NCBI GenBank assembly: GCA_013178185.1
Contig: JABLXC010000009.1
Span: 62,001 to 126,000 of the forward strand
Direction: 5' to 3'
DNA: 64,000 nt
Source of the DNA: Anaerolineae bacterium
Lineage (GTDB): Bacteria; Chloroflexota; Anaerolineae; Anaerolineales; Anaerolineaceae
The translations under genes and the position numbers were made by a program. Below are positions 9,461-17,998 of the stretch, in pieces (position 1 is the stretch's first letter; every line of letters starts with the position of its first letter). Under the pieces are notes generated by a model. It was not told where the DNA came from. It saw only the letters and a list, made by a program, of their open reading frames with translations, and searched no databases.

Positions 9461-10402
9461 ATGGCTGCGTGGAAAGTGCTGTTGACAGATGGCCTGGAGG
9501 AAAACGGCAAAGCAATTTTTCAGGCTGCTGCTGAAACGGTGGACAAGAAGGGGATTTCGGCAGAGGAACTGCTGCAAATTGTGGGAGAGTACGACGCTCT
9601 GGTTGTACGCGGTAGAACCAAAGTCACCCCTGCAGTCTTTGAAGCCGCAAAAAAATTGAAGGTGGTAGGCCGCGCCGGTGTAGGTGTGGATAATATTGAT
9701 TTGGCAGCCGCCAAAGCGCACAATGTTATCGTCGTGAATTCACCTATTGCAACCACCATTGCGGTGGCTGAACTGGCAATGGCATTGATGCTTGCGGTTG
9801 TACGCGAAGTTCCGCGCGCGGACGCTGCGATGAAATCGGGTGTCTGGCTGAAGAAGGAATTAGAAGGCGGAGAGCTGTGGCGGAAAACCCTAGGGGTGAT
9901 TGGGTACGGACGGATTGGCGCTGCTGTTGGCGCCCGGGCGGCTGCTTTTGAAATGAATGTAATCGCCTATGACCCTGAACTTTCTGATGAGGAGATCCGT
10001 AAGCGCGGCGCCGAGCCGGTCAAATTAGATGCTTTGTATGCGCGCGCGGATATCATCACGATCCATGTTCCCCTGATTGCTTCGACGAAGGCGATGATTA
10101 ATGCCGACGCTTTCTCTAAGATGAAGAAGGGTGTGATCATCGTTGACGCTGCGCGCGGTGGCGTTATCGATGAAGATGCCCTGCTGGCGGCGCTCGATTC
10201 GGGGCATGTTGCCGCTGCTGGACTGGATGTCTTCAACACTGAACCCCCAGGTGACATTGCGCTTGTGAAACACCCGCATGTTGTTTGCACGCCGCACATT
10301 GGCGCCCAAACGGTTGAAGCTCAGCAGCGCGCTGCGGATGACATTGCTAACGAAGTGCTGGCTGCGTTGCGCGGTGATGCGCTGCGTTGGCGTGTAGCCT
10401 GA
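9461..10402 (+). CDS. D-2-hydroxyacid dehydrogenase, 3-phosphoglycerate dehydrogenase-like, no ACT domain
   Basis: A 313-residue NAD-dependent dehydrogenase from the ATG at 9461, with AAGGAG about 10 bp upstream. An earlier ATG at 9389 overlaps a TATAAT box and is rejected as start. The substrate domain contains RAGVGVDNIDL, the nucleotide domain has GVIGYGRIG near residue 145, and the catalytic Arg/Glu/His triad is seen as AARGGVIDE, NTEPP and TPHIGAQT. These resemble SerA, but the C-terminal ACT/regulatory region of full SerA is absent, so the activity is not serine-regulated by that route. Role in serine synthesis is plausible; other 2-hydroxyacids are possible. A strong hairpin follows. 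Confidence 0.85.
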   Translation: MAAWKVLLTDGLEENGKAIFQAAAETVDKKGISAEELLQIVGEYDALVVRGRTKVTPAVFEAAKKLKVVGRAGVGVDNIDLAAAKAHNVIVVNSPIATTIAVAELAMALMLAVVREVPRADAAMKSGVWLKKELEGGELWRKTLGVIGYGRIGAAVGARAAAFEMNVIAYDPELSDEEIRKRGAEPVKLDALYARADIITIHVPLIASTKAMINADAFSKMKKGVIIVDAARGGVIDEDALLAALDSGHVAAAGLDVFNTEPPGDIALVKHPHVVCTPHIGAQTVEAQQRAADDIANEVLAALRGDALRWRVA

Positions 10403-10432
10403 GGTAGCGATCGCATTCCTTGGAGTGTAGTT

Positions 10433-10462
10433 TTTTCGGCGGAGCATGCGCTCCGCCGAAAA
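10433..10462. terminator. Strong intergenic hairpin, probable terminator
   Basis: A 13-bp perfect stem (arms TTTTCGGCGGAGC and GCTCCGCCGAAAA) with the 4-base loop ATGC. The A/T ends could serve as a U-tract in either orientation. It sits 30 bp after the dehydrogenase stop and separates it from the carboxypeptidase gene. Confidence 0.8.
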
Positions 10463-10549
10463 TCTATTAAGCATAGTAGAATATTATTGTACTGGATAAG
10501 GATTCGGGCTTATGGCTTATGCTGTTTGTCAAAACAGAAGGATAGGGTC

Positions 10550-12052
10550 ATGGAAGCGAAGCTGAAAAGGTTAAAAGAAATTCTCGCTAAGGTAAAAGAT
10601 CTTCAGTACGCTCAGGCTGTGCTCGGTTGGGACCAGCAGACTTATATGCCGGCCGGCGGCGCTGCCGACCGCGCCGAACAACTGGCAACGCTGGCTGAGC
10701 TTTCACACAGCCTGTTTACCTCGCAAGAAGTGGGCGCCCTGCTTGAAGACATTGCACCTTTAGCCAATGATCTTGAATCAGATCACGAGGATGCCTGTCT
10801 GCTGCGCGTTACACGACGACAGTTTATGAAGGCTACCCGGCTTTCTGACGAATGGGTCGCCGAACATGCCCGGGTTACAGCAGTTGCGCAATCTGTATGG
10901 GAAAAGGCCAGGGAACTCAATGACTTTGAGCTTTTTCGACCTCATCTGGAGCGCATCATCGAGCTGAAGCGCCAATATTCCAGCTTTTTTTTGCCATACG
11001 ATCATGTTTATGACCCTTTGTTGGATGATTTTGAGCCCGGATTGAAAACCAGTGAAGTTCAGGCAATTTTTGACACGCTCCGGCGGGAACAGGTGGACTT
11101 AATCCAGGCTATTGCTGCGCGTCCCCAGGTTGATTCGTCTTTCCTGCACAAGAAATTTCCTGAACAAGAACAATGGGATTTTGGGGTCGAGGTGATCACT
11201 CGCCTGGGATATGACTGGAAGCGCGGCCGCCAGGATCGCTCGGCTCATCCTTTCACGAGCAGCCTGGGCTTTAGCGATGTCCGGATCACGACGCGTTTTC
11301 ATAAAAACTATCTTCCAATGGCGTTGTTTGGCACCATCCATGAATGCGGTCACGCGCTTTATGATCAAGGTTTGGCTGCATCTTTAGCGCGTACGCCATT
11401 AGCCGATGGCGCCTCTATGGCCGTCCATGAGTCGCAATCCCGCATGTGGGAGAATCTGGTAGGACGTTCGCGAGAATTTTGGGTGTTTTTCTATCCCCGT
11501 CTGCAGGAGATTTTTCCTGCGCAGCTCGGCAATGTTGATCTGGATACTTTTTATTGCGGCATTAATCGCGTTGAGCCCTCGCTGATCCGGGTAGAGGCGG
11601 ATGAAGCTACATATAACCTTCACATCATGCTCCGCTTGGAGCTGGAAATTGCACTGATGGAAGGTTCTTTGGAAGTAAGACATCTCCCGGAAGCCTGGAA
11701 TGACCGGATGGAAGCCTATCTTGGTCTGGTTCCCGCTTCTGATGCGCAAGGTGTGCTACAGGATATTCACTGGTCTTTTGGCGGTCTTGGGTACTTCCCA
11801 ACTTATGCGCTGGGCAACTTGATAGCTTCTCAGTTGTGGGAGCAGATTCAAAGCGATGTCCCTGATCTGGATGAACACATCCGCCGTGGAGAATTTGCCC
11901 CCTTGCTGGGCTGGCTACGGGAAAACATTCATCAGCATGGAGCAAAATACGAACCTCAAATTCTGGTACAGAAAGCGACCGGTTCGAAAATTGATCCACA
12001 GCCCTACCTTCGATACCTGAGGAAGAAATTTTCGGAAATTTACGCCTTGTAG
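10550..12052 (+). CDS. M32-family metallocarboxypeptidase
   Basis: A 500-residue protein, the normal length for thermostable carboxypeptidase 1 (M32). The ATG at 10550 fits the conserved N-terminus (MEAKLKRLKEIL, then LGWDQQTYMP); an in-frame start at 10487 lacks support. The zinc site is His264-Glu265-Cys-Gly-His268 (HECGHALYDQG), followed by HESQSRMWEN, which carries the third-ligand glutamate region of M32. It should remove C-terminal residues from peptides in the cytoplasm using a metal ion. It is followed 14 bp later by a lipoprotein gene, possibly co-transcribed. Confidence 0.92.
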   Translation: MEAKLKRLKEILAKVKDLQYAQAVLGWDQQTYMPAGGAADRAEQLATLAELSHSLFTSQEVGALLEDIAPLANDLESDHEDACLLRVTRRQFMKATRLSDEWVAEHARVTAVAQSVWEKARELNDFELFRPHLERIIELKRQYSSFFLPYDHVYDPLLDDFEPGLKTSEVQAIFDTLRREQVDLIQAIAARPQVDSSFLHKKFPEQEQWDFGVEVITRLGYDWKRGRQDRSAHPFTSSLGFSDVRITTRFHKNYLPMALFGTIHECGHALYDQGLAASLARTPLADGASMAVHESQSRMWENLVGRSREFWVFFYPRLQEIFPAQLGNVDLDTFYCGINRVEPSLIRVEADEATYNLHIMLRLELEIALMEGSLEVRHLPEAWNDRMEAYLGLVPASDAQGVLQDIHWSFGGLGYFPTYALGNLIASQLWEQIQSDVPDLDEHIRRGEFAPLLGWLRENIHQHGAKYEPQILVQKATGSKIDPQPYLRYLRKKFSEIYAL

Positions 12053-12066
12053 CTGGAGAAACGAAC

Positions 12067-13146
12067 TTGGGTACCCGCGGAACACTCAAGGATTTTTCTC
12101 GTCTTTTGCTGTACGTTCTGGCTGGTACAGCAGCGGGATTTTTCCTGGTTTCTTGTAGCGGGTTTGATCCTTTGGCGTTAATCTTTACTCCAACACCGAG
12201 CCGGACTTCGACGTCTTCCGCAACTGCCTCAGCAACGATCACGCTAACCGGTACTGCTACTGAGACGCCATCGCCATTACCGACCGATACGCCGACGGAA
12301 TTGCCAACGGCTACCACGACACCTACCCATACGCCGACTGAGACCCTGACAATTACCCCAGGCCCCTCTCCCACGGTCACCAGGACCGCCACCCGGACGC
12401 GCCGGCCAACCTTGACCTTCACCCTCACCCCAACGCGAACCGCCTCATTGACGCCGACTATTACGAATACGCCCACCCCACCGTTTGCTGCGCTTCGGCT
12501 TCAGCGGCCTGGCCCCTCATCCAAAGTGGTTTCTCCCATTCAGATTACGGTGATGATCACACCGGGGGATGATGGTTATATTTATCTTGAATTGATTGGC
12601 GAGGATAGCCGCATCATTTCGCAGGAGCGACTGGACTACCGACGATTTACAGGGAAGACCTTTTTAATCACGCCGCTTCTTGAGTTTCAGATTTCAGCGG
12701 CGGTGGAGGCAGCACGCCTGGAGATTTACACACGTGATGGTTTCGGTCGCCTTAAGGCCCTTAGCTCTGTTGATCTTCTTTTGATGTCCGTCGGCGACCC
12801 AGAGATCTATCCCTTTACGGAGCTTCAATCCCCCTATTTGGTTCGGTATCCTGTGAAAGACCAGGTTGTGCAAGGCGGGAATCTCCCTGTTATCGGGCTG
12901 GCTCGCCCGGTTAACGATACCCCTTTAATTCTGGAACTGATCGACCAGCAAGGGCAGCGTCTGGGCGTGGTTACGACCCAGGTGCCACCGCCATCTGGAG
13001 ATCTGAGCCACACTCCATTTGAGGTGTCTCTTCCTTATACTGTGGAAACTCAGACCCCAGTGCGCCTGACCCTACGGCAGGAGAGCAACGGCCGTATCCC
13101 TGGAACTGTATCGCTTACCAGTTTCGAGATCATCCTGGAGCCATAA
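12067..13146 (+). CDS. Thr/Pro-rich lipoprotein, function unknown
   Basis: A 359-residue exported protein starting at TTG 12067 with GGAG about 9 bp upstream. A signal peptide ends in the lipobox LVSC with lipid-attachment Cys30. Residues about 40-135 are low-complexity Thr/Pro/Ser repeats (TPT, TPTELPT, TPTHTPT), a probable extended stalk through the wall, as often seen in Anaerolineae. The C-terminal 220 residues are a beta-rich domain with no catalytic motif that I recognise (GSSKVVSPIQITV-like and DLSHTPFEVSLPYTV-like strands). It is probably a surface-exposed binding or structural domain. It converges with the L,D-transpeptidase gene, with only 9 bp between stops. Confidence 0.7.
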   Translation: MGTRGTLKDFSRLLLYVLAGTAAGFFLVSCSGFDPLALIFTPTPSRTSTSSATASATITLTGTATETPSPLPTDTPTELPTATTTPTHTPTETLTITPGPSPTVTRTATRTRRPTLTFTLTPTRTASLTPTITNTPTPPFAALRLQRPGPSSKVVSPIQITVMITPGDDGYIYLELIGEDSRIISQERLDYRRFTGKTFLITPLLEFQISAAVEAARLEIYTRDGFGRLKALSSVDLLLMSVGDPEIYPFTELQSPYLVRYPVKDQVVQGGNLPVIGLARPVNDTPLILELIDQQGQRLGVVTTQVPPPSGDLSHTPFEVSLPYTVETQTPVRLTLRQESNGRIPGTVSLTSFEIILEP

Positions 13147-13155
13147 CGCTCAGGT

Positions 13156-14334
13156 TTATGCGCCGCCTTCGGTATACAACGCCGGATCTGTGGGCGTTTT
13201 CCCGGAGGGATCCCAAACGTAAACCCAATCTCCCTCTTTTGCCCAATCATACAGCCAGCGTGAATCGCCGATCGAAAGGTTTACACACCCATGAGACTGT
13301 GGGTAGCCGAACATTGTGCGCCAGTAGGCGCCATGTAGCGCCCTGGCCTTATCAAAATACATTGTCCAGGGCACGTCTTCCAGGTAATAGAAATCGGATT
13401 TGTCTGCTTCAAATGCGCCTGTCATGGTCTCGGTGGGTTTCTTCAAGTAGATTTGGAATAAGCCTGGTTGGGTGTAATACGGTTCAACACCACTGGCAAT
13501 AAGGGTTGCAAATAGAAGTTGGTCGTTTTCATAGACCATCAGGGTCTGCTCATATAAGTTGATCTCAATCCAGCGGTTGTTCTCTACGCCTTCAGGAGGG
13601 GTGGTGTTGACCTTAACCTGGCGGATGTATCGTCGCTCTACCCACTCATTCAGGCCGATCATGTACCAGTCGGTCTGTTCGACCTTCTGAACCTGGTAAA
13701 TTTGGACGACTTGTTCCCGATTGAGAACCCTATCTGTTTCAGCGAACTGGTAGCCAGGACCGCTGCGCGGCCGGGTGGCTTCGACAATCCAGCCGAAAGA
13801 GGTCTGAGGGTTACTTTTGAATTGCAACCCCTGAAAAACACTGATAGACGCAGGGGATGCCCGCATCCACTCCCCCGATCTCAACTGGACAAAGTGTTTG
13901 CCATCAATATCCAGCCTGTTGGTGTAAGAGACAAAGCGCAGCATTCCGGGGGGTATAAAACGGATCGGATTTGCGCCGGCGCTTGCATCCTGGACGGATG
14001 CATAGACGGCCATCGGCTCGGAGACTTCGGCATTGATTTTCGCAAAATTGATTGGCACCTCGTTCAGCGCTGGGTCCGGATTGGCGGCTGGCAAGGGTCT
14101 GGGGGGGTATGAGATGCCCTGGCGCGCCAGCTCTGTTAGAAACTGAGAAGGGCCAAAGGGCAGGCAATCTTGGGGGTCTTCCAGATATGCCCCGGGCATG
14201 CAAAGAGGCTTGCCGCTGTAGGGTTCGCTTCCGTCTGGTTCTGCCATTTGGGCATAAGCCGGTGACGACACTGGAAGCAGAGAAGCCAACAGCAGGACAA
14301 AAATTACCGATAACAAGGATTGTGTTTTGTTCAT
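13156..14334 (-). CDS. Exported L,D-transpeptidase (YkuD domain)
   Basis: A 392-residue secreted enzyme with a signal peptide at residues 1-29 (cleavage near AYA-QM). A large N-terminal region (30-245) includes GWIVEATRPRSGPGYQF and an SH3-like stretch DWYMIGLNEWVERRYI. The YkuD domain spans about 254-374 with the catalytic motif SHGCVNL (His348, Cys350). L,D-transpeptidases make 3-3 peptidoglycan cross-links or attach proteins to wall peptides, so peptidoglycan is implied for the host. No operon partner; divergent from the roadblock cluster across 177 bp. Confidence 0.9.
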   Translation of the reverse strand: MNKTQSLLSVIFVLLLASLLPVSSPAYAQMAEPDGSEPYSGKPLCMPGAYLEDPQDCLPFGPSQFLTELARQGISYPPRPLPAANPDPALNEVPINFAKINAEVSEPMAVYASVQDASAGANPIRFIPPGMLRFVSYTNRLDIDGKHFVQLRSGEWMRASPASISVFQGLQFKSNPQTSFGWIVEATRPRSGPGYQFAETDRVLNREQVVQIYQVQKVEQTDWYMIGLNEWVERRYIRQVKVNTTPPEGVENNRWIEINLYEQTLMVYENDQLLFATLIASGVEPYYTQPGLFQIYLKKPTETMTGAFEADKSDFYYLEDVPWTMYFDKARALHGAYWRTMFGYPQSHGCVNLSIGDSRWLYDWAKEGDWVYVWDPSGKTPTDPALYTEGGA

Positions 14335-14432
14335 TTCAATTCAATTCATCTTTATTCGATCTGGCATTACAGGCACATCCAGTGCCATTTATTCTGTAAT
14401 TGACCTCATGTTGTCTCCTGATTTTACTTTGC

Positions 14433-14461
14433 TTGACACAAATTTTCCAGTATGCTAAAGT
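14433..14461 (+). promoter_or_regulatory. Candidate promoter for the roadblock gene cluster
   Basis: TTGACA at 14433-14438, a 17-bp spacer and TAAAGT at 14456-14461 (4 of 6 to TATAAT). A TAGAAT at 14461-14466 is a better hexamer but badly spaced. The TTG start codon lies about 50 bp downstream. Confidence 0.5.
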
Positions 14462-14511
14462 AGAATGGTTGTAACCGTGAGGTTGGATTTTGTTCGATAA
14501 GGAGTGCAGCC

Positions 14512-14883
14512 TTGACAATATCACGTACCCAAAAGATGGTTGATCGTTTAAGAGAACTCCAGGCTTCTTCTCCTGATATTGAAGCTTCTGCTATCGTCAG
14601 TGTGGATGGGTTGACGATTGCTTCGGCTCTGCCTCAGGGCGCTGAGGAAGACCGAGTGTCGGCGATGTCTGCGGCGATGCTTTCTCTGGGCGAACGGATT
14701 GCCGGCGAGCTGGGTCGGGGCTCCCTGGACCAGGTTTATATTAAGGGCGAAAAAGGGTATGTCGTTTTGATGTCGGTCGGAGAAGACGCGGTTCTCACGG
14801 CGCTGGCGCGTGAACAGGCAAAACTGGGGTTAATTTTCCTGGATATGCGTCGCGCGGCAGAAGACCTGGCCAAACTCATCTGA
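14512..14883 (+). CDS. Roadblock/LC7-domain protein
   Basis: A 123-residue single-domain protein from TTG 14512 with AAGGAG 7 bp upstream. It has the roadblock/LC7 pattern: an N-terminal helix, then SPDIEASAIVSVDGLTIASALP, ISAMSAAMLSLGER-like helix and a final VLTALAREQAKLGLIFLDMRRAAEDLAKLI helix. Such proteins dimerise and in bacteria often act as regulators or scaffolds of Ras-like GTPases such as MglA. No GTPase gene is present in the window, so its partner is unknown. It heads a four-gene co-directional set with the V4R-like protein, a response-regulator-like protein and a GT2 enzyme. Confidence 0.85.
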   Translation: MTISRTQKMVDRLRELQASSPDIEASAIVSVDGLTIASALPQGAEEDRVSAMSAAMLSLGERIAGELGRGSLDQVYIKGEKGYVVLMSVGEDAVLTALAREQAKLGLIFLDMRRAAEDLAKLI

Positions 14884-14896
14884 TGAGACGGTGATC

Positions 14897-15529
14897 ATGG
14901 AACCTATCCCGAAGAGCGGTCTCTATTACTCCAACAAGTTTGCCCGGATTTCTATCCTTGCACTTGAGGAAGTGCTTGGAAAAAACGGATTAAATGCCAT
15001 TCTCAATCTGGCCTCGCTTTCACATCTGATTGATCATTATCCACCCGATAACCTGGAACGCGAGTTTGATTTTTCGGATTTTTCAGCTATTTTTGGCGCT
15101 TTGGAAGAGATGTACGGCCCGCGCGGCGGGCGGGGACTGGCGCTTCGCTCTGGACGGGCGACCTTCAACAATGCCCTTAAGAATTTTGGCGCTCTGGCGG
15201 GGGTCGGCGATATGGCTTTTAAGGTACTGCCCCTCTCCGCGAAACTGCGCATCGGTTTACCGGCTGTTGCCCGCATCTTCACTCAAATGAGCGATCAGTA
15301 TTCTACCGTTGAAGAAAAAGACGACCATTATCTTTATATCATTCATAAATGTCCGCAGTGCTGGGGACGGGTTACCGATAAACCCGCCTGCTTTATTGGG
15401 TTAGGTCTGTTGCAGGCCTGCCTCCACTGGGTATCGGGCGGCAGTGAATTCAAGATCATTCAGATCGCTGCTAAATCCTGTGGAGATATCAATTGCACTT
15501 ATACGATTCCTAAACTTCCGATGGATTAA
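14897..15529 (+). CDS. V4R-like (4-vinyl reductase type) cysteine-rich domain protein
   Basis: A 210-residue protein; GTG at 14891 is an equally possible start, two codons earlier. The C-terminal third has the V4R pattern: a CxxC (CPQCWGR), Cys-x9-Cys (ACFIGLGLLQAC) and a final CGDINCTYTI. Counting from GTG 14891 these are Cys154, 157, 167, 177, 197 and 202. V4R domains are small-molecule or metal sensing units found with signalling proteins and in the BchJ reductase; here they suggest a sensor. No photosynthesis gene is nearby, so bacteriochlorophyll chemistry is unlikely. It lies between the roadblock and REC genes and starts 14 bp after the former. Confidence 0.65.
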   Translation: MEPIPKSGLYYSNKFARISILALEEVLGKNGLNAILNLASLSHLIDHYPPDNLEREFDFSDFSAIFGALEEMYGPRGGRGLALRSGRATFNNALKNFGALAGVGDMAFKVLPLSAKLRIGLPAVARIFTQMSDQYSTVEEKDDHYLYIIHKCPQCWGRVTDKPACFIGLGLLQACLHWVSGGSEFKIIQIAAKSCGDINCTYTIPKLPMD

Positions 15530-15533
15530 AAGC

Positions 15534-16409
15534 GTGCCCGCCAGAGATAAGGCCACCCTCCTTATCGTTGAGGATGATCTGGATATCGCAGACATGCTCA
15601 ATGCTTTTTTTCGCGCTCAAGGCTATGAGGTGTTAACCGTCAATTGGGGTGAAGATGGCGTAGAAGCCTGCCAGGCCAATCCATTCGATCTGGTAATCCT
15701 GGATATTCGTTTGCCGGATATTGATGGCTTTGAAGTTGCTCGTCGGCTTCGCACGCACCGACGTACCAAAGATATCCCGATCCTTTTCCTAACCGAAAAA
15801 CGAGAACGCACTGCGCGGCTGCAAGGTCTGGAGTTGCAAGCGGATGATTATATTACCAAGCCGTTTGACATTCATGAATTGCGGTTGCGTGTTCAAAATT
15901 CGTTAGAAAGAGGGCGCCGCGCTCCACTGAATAACCCGATCACGGGAGCCCCAGAAGGAATTTTGGTGGAGGAGGAGTTAGGAAACTGCCTGAATCAGCC
16001 CGATAATACATTGTTGGTGGTATCATTGGGTAACCTGGATTTCTTCCGAGAGGTGTATGGGTTTGTGGCCTCAGATGACCTGCTCAGGGCGGTGATCTTA
16101 ATGATCCGGGATACACTGGCAGGCATGAAACAAGAAAACGCCTTTATTGGTCACCTGACCACTACGGACTTTGTGATCTCTACTCGCCAGGATCTGGTGG
16201 ACGAACTTAGAAATCGTTTACAAAAGCGCCTCGAACAAGCGCTTGGATATTTTTATCGCGACCAGGATCGAGATGAGGAGGAAGACCGGTTTCGGGATAA
16301 AGCGTTGAAAGTCCGATTCAACACGCTTTCTCCGTTTACGGCTGGGATACAGGATCTCTCTAATCTCAAATCTGCCCTGGAGCGAATGTATCGCCAGGTG
16401 TCTCATTGA
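15534..16409 (+). CDS. Response regulator with degenerate GGDEF-like output domain
   Basis: A 291-residue protein from GTG 15534, right after the V4R stop. The receiver domain (residues 6-125) has the acidic pair in VEDD, phosphoacceptor Asp57 ([13 protein letters not shown]), FLTEK and the conserved Lys in DDYITKPFD. The C-terminal 160 residues resemble a GGDEF fold: [21 protein letters not shown] corresponds to the FK-x-xND helix region. The active loop is replaced (HLTTTDFVI), so it cannot make c-di-GMP. It probably acts by binding a partner. No histidine kinase is adjacent. Its stop overlaps the TTG of the next gene. Confidence 0.8.
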   Translation: MPARDKATLLIVEDDLDIADMLNAFFRAQGYEVLTVNWGEDGVEACQANPFDLVILDIRLPDIDGFEVARRLRTHRRTKDIPILFLTEKRERTARLQGLELQADDYITKPFDIHELRLRVQNSLERGRRAPLNNPITGAPEGILVEEELGNCLNQPDNTLLVVSLGNLDFFREVYGFVASDDLLRAVILMIRDTLAGMKQENAFIGHLTTTDFVISTRQDLVDELRNRLQKRLEQALGYFYRDQDRDEEEDRFRDKALKVRFNTLSPFTAGIQDLSNLKSALERMYRQVSH

Positions 16410-17143
16410 AAACAACCATTGTCATTCCTACTTACAACGAAGCAGAAAACTTACCCAAACTTGTCACTGCATTATTTGAACTGCCGCTGGCGGATTTGAA
16501 TCTGCTGGTGGTTGACGATAACAGTCCCGATGGCACCGGCCAGATTGCCGAAGAACTGGGACAAAAAACCTCTGGGCGAGTGCAGGTGGTACATCGTGCC
16601 GGAAAGCTAGGCCTTGGCACAGCCTATATTCAGGGATTTCGGTATGCTATCGAGCATGGGGCGGATTATATCGGCCAGATGGACGCCGATTTTTCCCACC
16701 CCATTGACAAAATCATCCCGATGGTCGAAGGACTTAAGGAGTTCGATTTTGTGATTGGCTCGCGCTATGTGCCCGGTGGCAGCCTGGATGAGCGCTGGCC
16801 ACTCTGGCGGAAAGCGCTTTCTGGGTGGGGGAATTTTTATGCCCGTACCATTCTTGGCATGAAGATCCGAGACGTAACCGGCGGTTTCAAAGTGTGGCGG
16901 AGAGCCACTCTGAGCAGCATGCCGCTTGACCGCGTGCGTTCAAACGGATACGTATTCCAGGTAGAGATGTCCTATGTCGCCAGCCGATTGGGCTTTCGGC
17001 ACAAAGAAATTCCCATTTACTTCGCCGACCGACGTTGGGGACAATCGAAAATGAATTTTCGCATCCAGGTCGAAGCTGCTTTGCGCGTCTGGCAACTGGC
17101 GGGTATGTACCAGGATCTACAGCCCCTACAAACCGCTGGATAA
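16406..17143 (+). CDS. Polyprenyl-phosphate mannosyl/glucosyltransferase-like GT2 (Dpm1 type)
   Basis: A 245-residue GT2 enzyme that starts with TTG 16406, overlapping the upstream stop. Motifs: [18 protein letters not shown] (37-45), QMDADFSHP as the DxD-like site, and IGSRYVPGG. There is no C-terminal transmembrane domain, so it is the soluble Dpm1-like form that transfers mannose or a related sugar from a nucleotide donor to polyprenyl phosphate at the inner face of the membrane. The product would feed membrane GT-C transferases such as those in the polysaccharide cluster, though that link is inference. Confidence 0.85.
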   Translation: MKTTIVIPTYNEAENLPKLVTALFELPLADLNLLVVDDNSPDGTGQIAEELGQKTSGRVQVVHRAGKLGLGTAYIQGFRYAIEHGADYIGQMDADFSHPIDKIIPMVEGLKEFDFVIGSRYVPGGSLDERWPLWRKALSGWGNFYARTILGMKIRDVTGGFKVWRRATLSSMPLDRVRSNGYVFQVEMSYVASRLGFRHKEIPIYFADRRWGQSKMNFRIQVEAALRVWQLAGMYQDLQPLQTAG

Positions 17144-17998
17144 AAAACGGTGCATAGATTCTGAACAGGCGGCGGCAAGCTTCCGCCATTCTTCTATTTC
17201 CAGCGTTTCTGCCCGCCGCTGTGCATGGATGCCAGCGCTTTCCAGAAGATCCTGGACCTCGCTCGGCGGCAATTGCAAACCTGCTGATAGGGAGTTGCGC
17301 AGTGTTTTCCGCTTCTGGCTGAAACCTGCCTTTGCCAGCCGGAAAAATAGAGGAAGCTGGGTTGCAGAAATGAGTGGCTCTTTATAAAGGTCAACCTGTA
17401 ATACGCTCGAATCCACTTTTGGAGGAGGGTAAAAAGCCCCGGCGGGGATGCGCAGCATCACCCTGGCTTTTCCATAGACCTGAACGCTTAACGCCAGCAA
17501 GCTCATCTCTCCGGCGGGCGCGCAAACGCGCTCGGCGACTTCACGCTGAAGCGTCAGCGTCAGTCGAGCAGGTTTACGATTTGCCTCTAACAAGTGGCGG
17601 ATGAGCGCCGACGTGATGTAATAGGGAATGTTTGCGACAACGAGGTAACCCTCTTCGAGCATCAGGTTGGCTGGATCAATTTTTAAGATATCCCCAGGTA
17701 CGATTTGCACGTTTTGCCAGGGCGCTACGACCTCAGCCAAAACAGGCAACAGGTGAGGATCCAGCTCGACAGCGATAACCTTGCGGGCAGATTCGGCCAG
17801 ATAGCGCGTCAAGCTTCCCAGACCGGCCCCAATTTCCAACACCTCGTTGTTAGGGTGGATTTGAGCGACCGCAACAATTTTCTCCAAAGTGGCTGCATCC
17901 ACCAAAAAATTTTGTCCCAGGCTTTTTCGAGGGCGCAGGTTGTGGGCTCGTAGTAGAGCAGGCGCATTAAGGGGGGGAATCGTTATGGCAGGATCCAT
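17126..17998 (-). CDS. rsmA: 16S rRNA dimethyladenosine transferase RsmA (KsgA)
   Basis: A 290-residue KsgA/RsmA that dimethylates the two adjacent adenines in the 3' hairpin of 16S rRNA. It has the substrate-binding start [12 protein letters not shown] (24-34), SAM-binding [13 protein letters not shown] (55-67), acidic VELD, and the catalytic NIPYYITS (123-130). It overlaps the upstream YabE-like gene by 16 bp and the convergent GT2 gene by 18 bp. The yabE-like/ksgA pairing is also found in Bacillus, which supports both assignments. Confidence 0.95.
   Translation of the reverse strand: MDPAITIPPLNAPALLRAHNLRPRKSLGQNFLVDAATLEKIVAVAQIHPNNEVLEIGAGLGSLTRYLAESARKVIAVELDPHLLPVLAEVVAPWQNVQIVPGDILKIDPANLMLEEGYLVVANIPYYITSALIRHLLEANRKPARLTLTLQREVAERVCAPAGEMSLLALSVQVYGKARVMLRIPAGAFYPPPKVDSSVLQVDLYKEPLISATQLPLFFRLAKAGFSQKRKTLRNSLSAGLQLPPSEVQDLLESAGIHAQRRAETLEIEEWRKLAAACSESMHRFLSSGL

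Noticed and set aside
11625-12476. A 283-codon minus-strand frame rich in Val and Gly
   Set aside because: It is the mirror of the Thr/Pro repeat region of the lipoprotein; the composition comes from the repeats.
12190-12480. Repetitive DNA that might be a CRISPR or tandem array
   Set aside because: The repeats are irregular TPT-type codons within a reading frame; there are no constant repeats with unique spacers.
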